DNA of 64,000 nt from Chloroflexota bacterium (GTDB lineage: Bacteria > Chloroflexota > Dehalococcoidia > Bin125). The stretch lies in contig VXQZ01000052.1 of NCBI GenBank assembly GCA_009838735.1, positions 75,332 through 139,331 on the forward strand, in the 5' to 3' direction. Position 1 is the stretch's first letter, and each line of letters begins with the position of its first letter. Of this stretch, positions 33,212 to 42,707 are shown one piece after another. Position numbers and translations under genes: made by a program. The notes beneath the pieces are model-generated. The model saw nothing but the letters and a program-made list of their open reading frames with translations, was not told where the DNA came from and searched no databases.

Positions 33212-36094
33212 TTACCCCGTATTGCGCAGGCCGGCGGCGACGCCGTTGACGCTGCGCAGGATCGCTTCGAGGGTGTCGGCGTACTCGGGATCGTCCTCTG
33301 GCAGATCGCGGATGCGGCTGAGCAGTTCCACCTGGAGGAAGCTCAGCGCATCGACGTAGGGATTGCGCAGCGCGATCGAGCGCTGCAGGACTGGCGATCC
33401 GTCGAGTAGTCGATCCTGATCGGCCAGCAGATTCACCATGGCGACGGTCCGATTGAACTCTTCGCTCAGACGGCCAAAGGTGCGTACGTCGCGGTCGCCG
33501 TCACCGAGGGTGCGGGCGTAATGTTCGGCGACGTCGAAGTCGGCTTTGGCCAGCACCATTTCGACGTTTGAGAGCAGCGTGTTGAAGAACGGCCAGCGGG
33601 CGCGCATGTCGCGCAGCAGATCCTCGCCAGCCTGGCCATGCCGGTGAATGTACTGTTCGATCGCCTTACCCACGCCCATCCATCCGGTGATCACGTGCCG
33701 GGTCTGCATCCAGGCGAAAACCCACGGGATTGCGCGCAACGAGGTCAGCGACGCGTCCGAGCCAGGCCGGAAGGTGGGTCGTGAGCCGATGGCGAGGTTG
33801 CCCAGCATGCCAATCGGTGTGACACGCTGGAAATAGGCATGCAAGTCGTCATCGTCGACGACCTGCGATCGGTACGCCTGCTGGGCGGTCGCTGCGAGTT
33901 CGTCCATCGCGGCGTGGTAGCGCTCGCGCTCGGCGTCGGGCGTGTCGTTGTGGTCATGGTCGAAGCGTTTGACGACGGCTGCGGCCAGCGTCTGTTCGAG
34001 GTTCCACTTCGCCAGTCCGGGCATGCCGTAGGTGAACTGGATCATCTCGCCTTGCTCGGTGAGCTTGATTCCGCCCTCGGTCGTGTGCGGCGGCAAGGCA
34101 AGGATGGCGTCGTGCGACGGTCCGCCGCCGCGGCTGACGGTGCCGCCGCGGCCATGGAAAAACATCAGATCCACGTCGAAGTCGCGAGCGACCTCGTGCA
34201 TCGCGTCCTGCGCTCGATAGAGGCCCCAGAGCGACGGCAGCACGCCGGCATCCTTGGCCGAATCGGAGTAGCCGACCATGACTTCCTGCAGGTTGTTGTG
34301 AGCCCTGAGATGTCGCTGATACGCGCCATGACTGAAGAGCGAGCGCAGAACGGACGGAGCCCGATCGAGGTCGGCGACGCGCTCGAACAGGGGCGCAATC
34401 CGAATGCGGCCGGCCGGTGCGCCGAGGTGGATGTCGTTGAGACCAGCCTGCCTGGCGACGAGCAGAGGCGCCAGCACGTCGGCGGCGTGCTCCGCCATTG
34501 AGACGATGCATGTCTGCACGGCCTCATCTCCGCAGATTCGCTGGATACGTCGAGCCGTGCGGAACCGGCGCAAGGTGTCGTCGTCGTGCGTTGACATCGC
34601 ATGACCGACCGGGAAGTAGTCGCGGTCGAGCTCACCGGCCAGGAACGCTTCTTGCTGATCCTTGTCCAGCTCGAGATAGCTTCCCCCAGGGGGCTGGATG
34701 TCCAGCCCCTTGAGCACTTCGTCGGCGGCGGCGTGGAATCGATCGGCGTGATCGCGGATGTCGAGCGTGGCCAGGTGGAAGCCAAACGTTTTGGCACGGT
34801 CGATCAGGGGCTGGACGACCTGGTCGGCGCCTGAGTGCGCGCCGTGATGCCGCAAACTGTCCGCGATCGCTTGCAAGTCGTCGACGAAGTCGCGGGCCGA
34901 GTCGTAGGGGACGCCATCGGGCTCGTTGGCGGTCAGTCTCGCATCGTGGATCTGTGCTGCTCGAGTGTCCAGCAGCGCGTAGTCGGCCTCCAGCGTCGCC
35001 TGCAGGCGAGCGGTCATGTAGCGGATCTTGTGGCGGTAGCGCTCTGCCTGGTTTCTGTTCTGCAATCGTTCCTCGACCCGCGGCATCCGGCGGGCGTCTC
35101 GCTGGAGTGAGGCGTCCAGGTCCTGCGACGTCGCGACGCGCCGCACCGAGTGGGGCAGCATCGCGTCCATGGATCTGACCGCATCGAGGTGCATGCGCAG
35201 CACCCGGGCGCGCATAGTCAGCGCCGTCTGCCAGGTCAGGTCGGGGGTCACATTGGGGTTGCCGTCGGCGTCTCCGCCCATCCAGGATCCCAGCACGATG
35301 GGCGCGGGCGCATCGACTGCGGTGACGCCGGTGGCCTGGCGAAAGCGGCGTGTGACCTCGGGGACCGCGTCCCAGAGCGTGGTCTCGAACGTACGCAAGA
35401 GCAGACGCGACTCTTCGAGCACGGTCGGGCGGCGATGGCGCAGGTGGTCCGCCTGCCAGAGACCCTCGATGTGGGTCCTGAGCGCCATATCAATGTCGTC
35501 GAGTTCGGCTGGGATGGCGTGTTCTCGCTCCAGCAACAGGCGATGAACGTCCTGCAGGGTGCCGAGCATGGTCAGGCGCTGCGACTCCGTTGGGTGGGCG
35601 GTGAACACCGGTTGTAAGTGAATCCCTGCAGCCTGCTGGCGAATCATTGCTTCGTCGTATCCCTGAGACAGCAACTGTTCAACCACGGCCGCAATGGAGC
35701 GCGGCGCGGCGCTGGTGTCGGAGGAGCGCACACGGCGGCGTCGAATGCGGTGTGTCTCCTCAGCCGTGTTGGTGAGCAGGAAATAGGTCAGGAAGGCGTT
35801 GCCGACCTCGGCCGCCAGCCACAGCGGCCAACTCTGAACGAGGTTGACGATTTCGGCGGTCAGCTGCGGCTCAGGTTCCTGGCGGACGCCGCGTCGGCGC
35901 TGGGCCAGGCCGCGAAGCTGTTCAACGGCATTGAACACCTCCTCGCCGTCGACCACCCGGATGGTGTTGCCGAGCAGACTGCTGAGCAACCTGACATCGG
36001 CCGCCAGAGGCGCATCGACCAGGGCGCGGTCGTGGTTCGGACCCGGCACGGTCGGGCTGGTGACTCGAACGCTTCCCTCAGAAGAGTCGGCCAT
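33212..36094 (-). CDS. ppc: Phosphoenolpyruvate carboxylase
   Basis: The enzyme adds bicarbonate to phosphoenolpyruvate to give oxaloacetate and replenishes the TCA cycle. The catalytic His is H167 in 'VFTAHPTES'. The PEP/metal region is 'GSWMGGDADGNPNVT', and the 'FHGRGGTVSRGGGPSHDAIL' loop is the mobile bicarbonate/phosphate loop. The C-terminus ends in the conserved 'LRNTG'. Length (960) is normal. GGGAGGTGA before the ATG is strong. Allosteric control by acetyl-CoA or aspartate is typical of the family but was not checked residue by residue. Confidence 0.96.
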   Translation of the reverse strand: MADSSEGSVRVTSPTVPGPNHDRALVDAPLAADVRLLSSLLGNTIRVVDGEEVFNAVEQLRGLAQRRRGVRQEPEPQLTAEIVNLVQSWPLWLAAEVGNAFLTYFLLTNTAEETHRIRRRRVRSSDTSAAPRSIAAVVEQLLSQGYDEAMIRQQAAGIHLQPVFTAHPTESQRLTMLGTLQDVHRLLLEREHAIPAELDDIDMALRTHIEGLWQADHLRHRRPTVLEESRLLLRTFETTLWDAVPEVTRRFRQATGVTAVDAPAPIVLGSWMGGDADGNPNVTPDLTWQTALTMRARVLRMHLDAVRSMDAMLPHSVRRVATSQDLDASLQRDARRMPRVEERLQNRNQAERYRHKIRYMTARLQATLEADYALLDTRAAQIHDARLTANEPDGVPYDSARDFVDDLQAIADSLRHHGAHSGADQVVQPLIDRAKTFGFHLATLDIRDHADRFHAAADEVLKGLDIQPPGGSYLELDKDQQEAFLAGELDRDYFPVGHAMSTHDDDTLRRFRTARRIQRICGDEAVQTCIVSMAEHAADVLAPLLVARQAGLNDIHLGAPAGRIRIAPLFERVADLDRAPSVLRSLFSHGAYQRHLRAHNNLQEVMVGYSDSAKDAGVLPSLWGLYRAQDAMHEVARDFDVDLMFFHGRGGTVSRGGGPSHDAILALPPHTTEGGIKLTEQGEMIQFTYGMPGLAKWNLEQTLAAAVVKRFDHDHNDTPDAERERYHAAMDELAATAQQAYRSQVVDDDDLHAYFQRVTPIGMLGNLAIGSRPTFRPGSDASLTSLRAIPWVFAWMQTRHVITGWMGVGKAIEQYIHRHGQAGEDLLRDMRARWPFFNTLLSNVEMVLAKADFDVAEHYARTLGDGDRDVRTFGRLSEEFNRTVAMVNLLADQDRLLDGSPVLQRSIALRNPYVDALSFLQVELLSRIRDLPEDDPEYADTLEAILRSVNGVAAGLRNTG

Positions 36095-36146
36095 CGTTCA
36101 CCTCCCGTCACATCGACCGCTTTCGGTCGAAATCCGGCGCGTCGCC

Positions 36147-36152
36147 TACGAT
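36147..36152 (+). promoter_or_regulatory. Candidate -10 element (TACGAT)
   Basis: TACGAT lies 32 bases before the S9 peptidase start in the 90-base divergent gap with ppc. No clear -35 is seen. Confidence 0.3.
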
Positions 36153-36184
36153 GATTGCACGTTTGCAGTGAGGGAGGGGTAACG

Positions 36185-38155
36185 ATGAGTGAGGAGTCGG
36201 GTACACAGCGGGTGGCTCCGTACGGCGCCTGGGAGTCTCCAATCGCTACAGAGATGCTGACTGCCGGCGCCCTCCGCTTTGACGAACTCGACGTGGACGG
36301 TGACGACCTCTACTGGGTCGAGTCGCGGCCGGACGAGCAAGGACGGTATGCCGCCATGCGCTATTCGTCCAACGGTGAGATCTCAGAAGTGACGACTTCG
36401 GAGCACAGCGCGCGGACGCTCGTCCACGAGTACGGCGGCGGCTCGTCAGCCGTCTCCGGCGGCATTGGATACTACTCCAACTTCACCGATCAGCGCCTGT
36501 ACCGCCGGGCGGTTGACGGCTCGGAGCCGCCGACCACGCTGACGCCTGAGCTTCCCATTCGCTATGCGGACGCCACGGTCGACGATGCGCGTGGGCGACT
36601 GATCTGCGTCGCCGAGGACCACAGGCGAGAAGGTCTGGAGGCCGCAAACTACCTGGCCTCAATCCCCTGCGACGGTAGCGGCGCAGATGCGGACGACATC
36701 ACTCGATTGCACGAGGGGTTCGACTTCTGTTCGTCGCCGCGGTTGAGTCCCGATGGGCGGCGGTTGGCCTGGATTTGCTGGAATCATCCCAACATGCCCT
36801 GGGACGCCACAGAGCTGTGGCTGGCCGAGGTCGCAACCAACGGTTCGCTGCTCGCGCCGCAGCGAATCGCGGGCAACGCCAACGGCGACGTTTCGATCAC
36901 TGAACCGCAGTGGGGTCCCGACGGCACGCTGTACTGCATCTCCGATGCTTCCGGCTGGTGGAACATCCAGCGCTGGGACGGAACCCAGCTCGTGCCGGTG
37001 CTCTCGATGGAGGCTGAGTTTGGTCAGCCGCAGTGGGAGTTCTCGATGTCCACCTACGCCGTGATGGACGAGTGTTGCCTGGTCGCGCAGTACGGCAACG
37101 CCGAGGGTCGGCGGATCGGCGTGATCGACATGGACGAAGGAGAGCTGAGAGAACTGGAAACGCCATTCAACAGCTTCGGTTACTTCACTGCAGCTGTCGG
37201 GCCACGCGTCATCTGCGCCGCCGCAGGGCCGGAGACCGGGGCGGCGATCGTGGCGATCAACGTTGACAACGGGGAGATTGAAACCCTTCGCGCTTCGGCA
37301 GCGCCGGAAATTGATGCCGACTACTTCTCGGCCGCTGAAGCCATCGAGTATCCAACGACGGACGGAACGACGTCCCACGCGTACTACTATGCGCCGCGAA
37401 ATCCTGAGTTCCAGGCTCCAGACGGTGAACTCCCGCCGTTGGTGACGTTCATCCACGGCGGTCCGACCAGCGCGACCAGTCCCGGTTTCAACCTGGCGAT
37501 TCAATACTGGACCACGCGGGGGTTCGCCGTGGTCGACGTCGACTATCGAGGCTCCACCGGCTACGGCACCGCATACCGGCGGGCGCTGAACGGACGCTGG
37601 GGAATCGTCGACCGGGAGGACTGTGAGGCCGCTGCGAAGTTCCTGGTCGAGCGCGGCGATGTCGATGGCTCGCGCCTCGCCATACGTGGCGGGTCGGCCG
37701 GCGGCTACACCACCCTGTGCGCGCTGACCTTTGGCGACGTGTTTACCGCCGGCGCGTCGTACTACGGCGTATCCGACGCGGCTGCGCTGGCCGAGGATAC
37801 GCACAAGTTCGAGTCGCGCTACCTCGATTCGCTGATCGGTCCGTATCCCGAGCGGGCCGAGTTGTATCAACAGCGGTCGCCGATACACGCGGTTGACCGG
37901 CTGTCCTGCCCGATCATTTTTCTGCAGGGGCTGGAAGACAAGATTGTGCCTCCCAACCAGGCGGAGCGGATGGTCGATGCGTTGCGGGAGAAGGGGTTGC
38001 CGGTTGCGTACCTCGCCTTTGAGGGCGAGCAGCACGGATTTCGGCAGGCGGCCAACATCCAGCGCGCGACCGAAGCGGAGCTCGACTTCTATGGCCGCAT
38101 CTTCGGGTTCACGCCGGCCGGGGAGATTGAGCCGGTCAAGATCGAGAACCTGTAG
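36185..38155 (+). CDS. S9 family prolyl oligopeptidase-type peptidase
   Basis: This 656-residue cytoplasmic peptidase (dipeptidyl aminopeptidase/acylaminoacyl-peptidase type) has an N-terminal beta-propeller (about 20-380) and a C-terminal alpha/beta-hydrolase domain. The triad is S504 ('RGGSAGGY'), D585 ('LEDKIVPP') and H617 ('GEQHGFR'), all in place. No signal peptide is seen. A GAGGGAGGGG site precedes the ATG at 36185; an upstream in-frame GTG-type start is less likely. Its stop is directly followed by the amidase ATG, so the two form an operon for breaking down short peptides or amides. Confidence 0.92.
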   Translation: MSEESGTQRVAPYGAWESPIATEMLTAGALRFDELDVDGDDLYWVESRPDEQGRYAAMRYSSNGEISEVTTSEHSARTLVHEYGGGSSAVSGGIGYYSNFTDQRLYRRAVDGSEPPTTLTPELPIRYADATVDDARGRLICVAEDHRREGLEAANYLASIPCDGSGADADDITRLHEGFDFCSSPRLSPDGRRLAWICWNHPNMPWDATELWLAEVATNGSLLAPQRIAGNANGDVSITEPQWGPDGTLYCISDASGWWNIQRWDGTQLVPVLSMEAEFGQPQWEFSMSTYAVMDECCLVAQYGNAEGRRIGVIDMDEGELRELETPFNSFGYFTAAVGPRVICAAAGPETGAAIVAINVDNGEIETLRASAAPEIDADYFSAAEAIEYPTTDGTTSHAYYYAPRNPEFQAPDGELPPLVTFIHGGPTSATSPGFNLAIQYWTTRGFAVVDVDYRGSTGYGTAYRRALNGRWGIVDREDCEAAAKFLVERGDVDGSRLAIRGGSAGGYTTLCALTFGDVFTAGASYYGVSDAAALAEDTHKFESRYLDSLIGPYPERAELYQQRSPIHAVDRLSCPIIFLQGLEDKIVPPNQAERMVDALREKGLPVAYLAFEGEQHGFRQAANIQRATEAELDFYGRIFGFTPAGEIEPVKIENL

Positions 38156-39580
38156 ATGACCGAAATCTACGAACTCTCGGCCCGAGAGTTACGAGCCGGG
38201 TACGAGGCTCGCACATTCTCGCCGGAGGAGGTCGTGGTAGCGATGTTCGAGCGCGTCGATGCGCTCGAGCCGTCGCTGAATGTGTTCATCAGTCAAACTC
38301 GGGACCTGGCGCTTGAGCAGGCGCGCGACGCCGCTCTGGCGTGGCGCTTGCGAGACGGGAAGCAACTGCCTCCGTTGCTCGGCGTCCCGATCACGATCAA
38401 GGATCTCGTTGACGTTCAGGACGTTCCAACGACGATGGGATCGCTGGTCACCGACCACCGGCCGGCACCGAGCGACGAGTTGTTTGTCGAGCGGCTGCGT
38501 GAGGCAGGCGCCGTCTTCCTCGGCAAGACCAACACGTCCGAGTTCGGGCTGGCGGCGCAGACCATGAATCGACTGGGGCCGCCGACGGCGAATCCCTGGA
38601 ATCTGGAGCGGACTGCCGGTGGTTCGAGTGGCGGTGCTGCAGCGGCGTGCGCCGCCGGCTATGGTCCGCTGCATCACGGTACCGATGGCGGCGGGTCGGT
38701 CAGAGTCCCGGCGGCACATTGCGGTGTGGTTGGTCTGAAGCCGACCGGCCGCCGGATTCCTCGCCGAACGCGCGGGGCCGGGATGTCGCAGATCTCCACT
38801 GACGGTGTGCTGGCTCGAACGGTGGCCGACGCGGCCCTGATGGTTGATGTGATGGCCGGCTCGGAGGAATGGAACCCCCATGTCAAGAACACCCGTTCCG
38901 AGCCGGCTATCGCCACATTATCCGAACGCGGGTTCGATGTACAGGGGCTGCGGGTTGCGTGGACGACACAGCTCGGTTGGCCGACTCCCTGCGAACCGCT
39001 GATTGCGGAGCGAGCCAAGGTCGCGGGGGAGATGTTGCAAGCCGCCGGCGCCGAGGTGGTCGAGGCGACGCCGGACATCTCGGATCCGAATGAGATTTTC
39101 CCAACGCTCTCGGCCGTCGGTGCGGCTGCCAACTACGGCGAGATGTGCGTCGGACGGGAAGAGGAACTGAATGACTACACGGTCGGCAGTCTTCGACGCG
39201 GACGCTCGTTGACCGGGGTTCGGGTCGCGCAGGCCTATGCAGCGCTCGACCGACTGTCGCGAGCGATGGACGCATGGTTCGATGATTTCGACGTGCTGCT
39301 GACGCCGACCAGCGCGATCGTCGCCCATCCGCACGGAGCGGTCATTGACGAGATTGCTGGGAAGTCGGTCACGCCCTGGACGATCTCGATCCTGTACACG
39401 CCGCTGGCCAATCTGATCCAGGCGCCGGCGATTGCGATGCCGGCGGGGCTTGACGGCGACGGACTGCCAGTATCGGTCCAGCTGATTGCCCGGGAGGGCA
39501 ACGACGACCTCGTCCTCCGTTGCGCGGCCGTCCTGGAAGAGGCGGGCTTGAACGACGCTAGTCCTCTAGCACCAGTGTGA
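38156..39580 (+). CDS. Amidase signature family enzyme
   Basis: This 474-residue amidase has the complete triad: Lys82 in 'ITIKDLVD', cis-Ser S157 in 'GGSSGGAAAACAAG' and nucleophile S181 in 'DGGGSVRVPAAHCG'. The N-terminal 'LSARELRAGYEARTFSPEEV' is the usual family start. Its ATG abuts the S9 peptidase stop, so it is co-translated. It could release ammonia or amine from an amide product of the peptidase, but the substrate class (GatA-like, nitrilase-like) is not decided by sequence. It overlaps the convergent xthA by 23 bases. It is distinct from the partial amidase at 2-1261. Confidence 0.93.
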   Translation: MTEIYELSARELRAGYEARTFSPEEVVVAMFERVDALEPSLNVFISQTRDLALEQARDAALAWRLRDGKQLPPLLGVPITIKDLVDVQDVPTTMGSLVTDHRPAPSDELFVERLREAGAVFLGKTNTSEFGLAAQTMNRLGPPTANPWNLERTAGGSSGGAAAACAAGYGPLHHGTDGGGSVRVPAAHCGVVGLKPTGRRIPRRTRGAGMSQISTDGVLARTVADAALMVDVMAGSEEWNPHVKNTRSEPAIATLSERGFDVQGLRVAWTTQLGWPTPCEPLIAERAKVAGEMLQAAGAEVVEATPDISDPNEIFPTLSAVGAAANYGEMCVGREEELNDYTVGSLRRGRSLTGVRVAQAYAALDRLSRAMDAWFDDFDVLLTPTSAIVAHPHGAVIDEIAGKSVTPWTISILYTPLANLIQAPAIAMPAGLDGDGLPVSVQLIAREGNDDLVLRCAAVLEEAGLNDASPLAPV

Positions 39581-40334
39581 CCGGCGCATGGTCGGACGGC
39601 TTGTCGCCATCTCCCTCCATCCGTCGCTCTTCAACGTCGATTTCGACTGCAGCGGCGCGCTCCACGAGCGGCGCGCTGATCAGGTGATGGTCAATCCGCA
39701 GTCCGTTGCCTTGCATGACGCCGCCGGTGCGGTAGTCCCACCAGGTGTAGACGCCTGCAGATTCGTCGAACATCCGCAATGCGTCCGTGAGGCCCCAATC
39801 GATCAGCGCGTTGAGTCGTTCCCGCTCAGGGGTTGAGCAGAGGATTCGCTCGTGCCAGAACTCGGGATCGTTCACATCTCGGTCATCGAACGTGATGTTG
39901 TAATCGCCGGTGAGGACCAGATCGGTAGTTTGATCCTGCCCGTCGAGCCATGAGCGGAGGCGGTCGAACCATTCCAGCTTGTAGTGGTACATCTCATGGC
40001 CGACCTCGCGGCCGTTGGGGCAGTACAGGCTGACCACGCGCACGCCGTTGACTTCAGCTGCGATGCCGCGGGAATGTTCGTCCTCGGGCCAGGGCACTGC
40101 TTCCTCGACCCAATCCGGATAGTCGAGGGAGAGAATCGCGACGCCGTTGTAGGACTTCTGTCCATGTAGAACGACGTTGTAGCCGAGCGCGTCGAAGCCG
40201 TCGAAGGGGAATTGCTCCTCGGTGCATTTGAGTTCTTGCAGGCAGAGCACGTCGGGCTGGTGCTGGTCGAGCCAGTTGAGGACGCGGTCTTCGCGCGCCC
40301 TGATCGAGTTCACGTTCCAGGTCGTGATTTTCAC
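39558..40334 (-). CDS. xthA: Exodeoxyribonuclease III / AP endonuclease
   Basis: This 258-residue base-excision repair nuclease cleaves abasic sites and degrades DNA 3' ends. 'MKITTWNVNSIRA' carries the metal-ligand Asn, 'LCLQELK' the Glu, 'LTGDYNI' the Asp-Asn and 'PSDHAPV' the catalytic Asp-His. The start is a GTG whose GTGA overlaps the stop of the upstream rRNA methyltransferase gene, indicating coupled translation. Confidence 0.95.
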   Translation of the reverse strand: MKITTWNVNSIRAREDRVLNWLDQHQPDVLCLQELKCTEEQFPFDGFDALGYNVVLHGQKSYNGVAILSLDYPDWVEEAVPWPEDEHSRGIAAEVNGVRVVSLYCPNGREVGHEMYHYKLEWFDRLRSWLDGQDQTTDLVLTGDYNITFDDRDVNDPEFWHERILCSTPERERLNALIDWGLTDALRMFDESAGVYTWWDYRTGGVMQGNGLRIDHHLISAPLVERAAAVEIDVEERRMEGDGDKPSDHAPVTLVLED

Positions 40335-41113
40335 GTGGCGCTCCCCTCGTGAACCCTCTCATACGCATGATGAAGGATGATGCCGGCGGCCACATTGACG
40401 TTGAGCGATTCGACGCCTTCGCCGATCGGCACGGCGATACGCGCATCGATCAGGTCGTCAAACTGCTTCGCGACACCTGCACCTTCATTGCCGAAGATCC
40501 ACACGATCATTGACGGCAGCTTCTGTTCCTGCAGCGGTACGCCTCGCTGGTCGGCCGCCAAGACGGCCGCGCCCTGTTGACGGAGTTCGGTGAGGTCAGT
40601 ATGCAGGTCCACTGAGCGACTAATCCGGACGTTGAACCATGCGCTTGTGGCCGCTCGCGTGACCCTGGGGTGGGTGGGATCGGCGCTACCCGGCCCGACC
40701 AGCACCGAGTCGACGCCGAATGCTGCGGCGGAGCGGATGATCCCTCCGACGTTGCCGGCGTCCTGGACGGCGTCCAGTGCGACGACTTGCCAGCGGTCGG
40801 ACGATGGGATCTGGAGCTCGCCGAGCTGATCGCGAATCAGCGCGAAGTGCCCCTGCGGTGTCCGCGTGTCCGAGAGTCGCTCGGCGTCTGCCTGGCCTAG
40901 CGCTGTGAGCGGTAGATCGGCGTTCTGCCAGAGTTCGGGAGTCGTTGACAGGATCTCTACGATCGGCGCGCAGGCATCGAGTGCGTCGCGGACGAGCTTC
41001 TCGCCATCGATCAGAAAGAGTCGCTGTGCGCGTCGCTCGCGAGCGGTCCTGAGCTTCTGTAGTTGGCGCAGGCGGGCGCGCGTGAGTCGCTGGACTGGAC
41101 CCTCGTCGCTCAC
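40331..41113 (-). CDS. SpoU/TrmH family RNA 2'-O-methyltransferase
   Basis: This 260-residue SPOUT methyltransferase has an N-terminal substrate-binding domain (about 1-100). The knotted domain follows, with 'ALDAVQDAGNVGGIIRSAAA', 'IFGNEGAGV' and 'VESLNVNVAAGIILHHAYE' (motifs 1-3). It 2'-O-methylates a ribose in 23S rRNA or tRNA, and the exact target is not determinable. It starts with GTG 41113. An AGGGGGG ribosome-binding site is provided by the edge of the REP-like element upstream. It is coupled to xthA. Confidence 0.92.
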   Translation of the reverse strand: MSDEGPVQRLTRARLRQLQKLRTARERRAQRLFLIDGEKLVRDALDACAPIVEILSTTPELWQNADLPLTALGQADAERLSDTRTPQGHFALIRDQLGELQIPSSDRWQVVALDAVQDAGNVGGIIRSAAAFGVDSVLVGPGSADPTHPRVTRAATSAWFNVRISRSVDLHTDLTELRQQGAAVLAADQRGVPLQEQKLPSMIVWIFGNEGAGVAKQFDDLIDARIAVPIGEGVESLNVNVAAGIILHHAYERVHEGSAT

Positions 41114-41116
41114 CGG

Positions 41117-41172
41117 AGCCCCCCTCTGCCTTCGGCATCTCCCCCCGCTCCGCGGGGGGAGATGGGAGAGGG
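41117..41172. repeat. REP-like palindromic element
   Basis: It has a perfect 12-base-arm hairpin at 41137-41163 (ATCTCCCCCCGC/GCGGGGGGAGAT around TCC). A CCCTCTGCC/GGGAGAGGG flank of the same composition as the other REP-like elements surrounds it. It lies between the luciferase-like gene stop and the SpoU gene start, both minus strand, so it is transcribed in the SpoU leader. Confidence 0.7.
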
Positions 41173-41182
41173 CATTCGGAAT

Positions 41183-42034
41183 CTAGCCGCCGTTGAACTC
41201 CGCCTTGACGTCGTTGTAGCGGTCGAGCAGCGGGATTACGGTTCCGGCATCGGCGGCCGGTAGACCGAAGATGATTCGCTGGAAGCCGATGTCGATCAAG
41301 TCCTGGACCTGCTTTGGATCCGGTCCGACGCCGAATACGGTCCGGTTGATCGTCTCGAAGTCTCGATCCGCACGGTCGGCCGCGGCCTTCAGCTGTTCCA
41401 TGTCGGCCCGCATGTCTCCGCGCAAGGCGATGGGCAGCCAGCCGTCGCAGTAATCGACGACGCGGTCGAATGCCCACTTGGATTGCGCGCCGAGCAGGAT
41501 GTCGGGGCCGTTCTCCTGGGCCGGCTTGGGATAGCTCCAGACCGGGTCGAAGTCGATGAATTCGCCGTGGAACTCCGGCTCGTCCTGGGTCCAGAGCTCG
41601 CGCCAGGCCAGCACGATCTCCCGGGTCACCTTCCAGCGATCCTTGAAGTTCCAGCCGTGGTTCTCAAGCTCCTCCGCGTTCCAGCCGGCGCCGATGCCGA
41701 GAATCAGGCGTCCGCCGGAGATCATGTCCAGCGAAGCCGCGGACTTCGCCGAGACAATCACGTCGTGCTCTGGCACCAACAGGATGCCGGTGCCGACCTT
41801 GATTGTCTCCGTGGCAGCGGCGGCGGCCATCAACGAGACGAATGGGTCGTGGGTGTGCCAGTACTCCTGGGGCAGGTCGCCGCCGCCCGGCCAGGGCGAG
41901 ATCCGCGAGGTGGGGATATGCGTGTGCTCGGGGAACCAGAGCGACTCGAAACCGCGCGCTTCCACTTCTCGCCCAAGTTCGGGCGGCTGGATCGCGTAGT
42001 CGGTCGGGAACATCGATACGCCGAAGTCGGTCAT
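41183..42034 (-). CDS. LLM class F420-dependent oxidoreductase
   Basis: This 283-residue luciferase-fold enzyme matches the TIGR03619 F420-dependent group. 'FGVSMFPTDYAIQPPELGREVEARGFESLWFPEHTHIP' (residues 4-40, not repeated in full here) contains the typical 'ESLWFPEHTHIP' end, and 'GRLILGIGAGWNAEELENHG' is the cofactor-phosphate loop. It likely reduces or oxidises with F420 rather than FMN. The substrate is unknown. It is distinct from the larger enzyme at 18678-20015. Confidence 0.9.
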   Translation of the reverse strand: MTDFGVSMFPTDYAIQPPELGREVEARGFESLWFPEHTHIPTSRISPWPGGGDLPQEYWHTHDPFVSLMAAAAATETIKVGTGILLVPEHDVIVSAKSAASLDMISGGRLILGIGAGWNAEELENHGWNFKDRWKVTREIVLAWRELWTQDEPEFHGEFIDFDPVWSYPKPAQENGPDILLGAQSKWAFDRVVDYCDGWLPIALRGDMRADMEQLKAAADRADRDFETINRTVFGVGPDPKQVQDLIDIGFQRIIFGLPAADAGTVIPLLDRYNDVKAEFNGG

Positions 42035-42104
42035 CCTGTGTCCTGTCTGTTTGTGTCGGATCGTTCGCGAATGAGGATATCGCCTGCCTCGGTCTGCTCA
42101 GGAA

Positions 42105-42641
42105 TCAGATGGTCAACCCGCCGAGTCCGAGCAGGCCGCGGGCGTGTTCGATCTCGCCGACGTGACGGAAGCCGTGGTAGAGGAGCATGCCCGTGAGTGC
42201 CTGCCAGATGGTCATCGGCGGGGTTGGGCGGATGACGATCTCCTCAGAGAGGTCATTCTCGGTCAGGGTCGAGACCCATTCTCGCGTGACGACCCACACT
42301 CCCTGCTGGTAGGTGAGCCAGGCGTCGACGTCGTTGAGCAGAACGGCGTCGGCTTCCTCTTTGGTCATGCCGGTGCCCTGCGAGGTTCGGTGCAGGCCGA
42401 AATGCTGATCCCATTCGCCGTCGAGCCAAACCGTCGGACGGCGATGGACAACCCAGTTCACGATGTTGTCCTCTGTCCGGACGTAGTGCCAGAGCGAGAA
42501 GAAGGCGCTGACGCCCTCGCCGGCGGGCCGGGCGTTCCATTGGTCGGCGGACATGTCAGGGACAGCTCTGTCCAGCATGGCGTGCATGCCGTCGAGGCCT
42601 TCCTGGATCACTTCCAGTTGCGAGAGAGGCATCAGACTCAT
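42105..42641 (-). CDS. DinB family protein
   Basis: This 178-residue four-helix-bundle protein of the DinB/YfiT superfamily has the metal-binding His spread as 'LWHYVRTEDNIV', 'WVSTLTENDL' and 'HGFRHVGEIEHARG'. The three-His pattern is consistent with a divalent metal. Some relatives are thiol-dependent transferases (mycothiol or bacillithiol). The substrate here is unknown. A GGTGGAGG site precedes the ATG at 42641. Confidence 0.82.
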   Translation of the reverse strand: MSLMPLSQLEVIQEGLDGMHAMLDRAVPDMSADQWNARPAGEGVSAFFSLWHYVRTEDNIVNWVVHRRPTVWLDGEWDQHFGLHRTSQGTGMTKEEADAVLLNDVDAWLTYQQGVWVVTREWVSTLTENDLSEEIVIRPTPPMTIWQALTGMLLYHGFRHVGEIEHARGLLGLGGLTI

Positions 42642-42707
42642 CCTCCACCTGATAGGGACGCCCGTCGATCATAAGCTGAGCCAAGCGTTGAGCGCGAGGA
42701 GAGTGCC

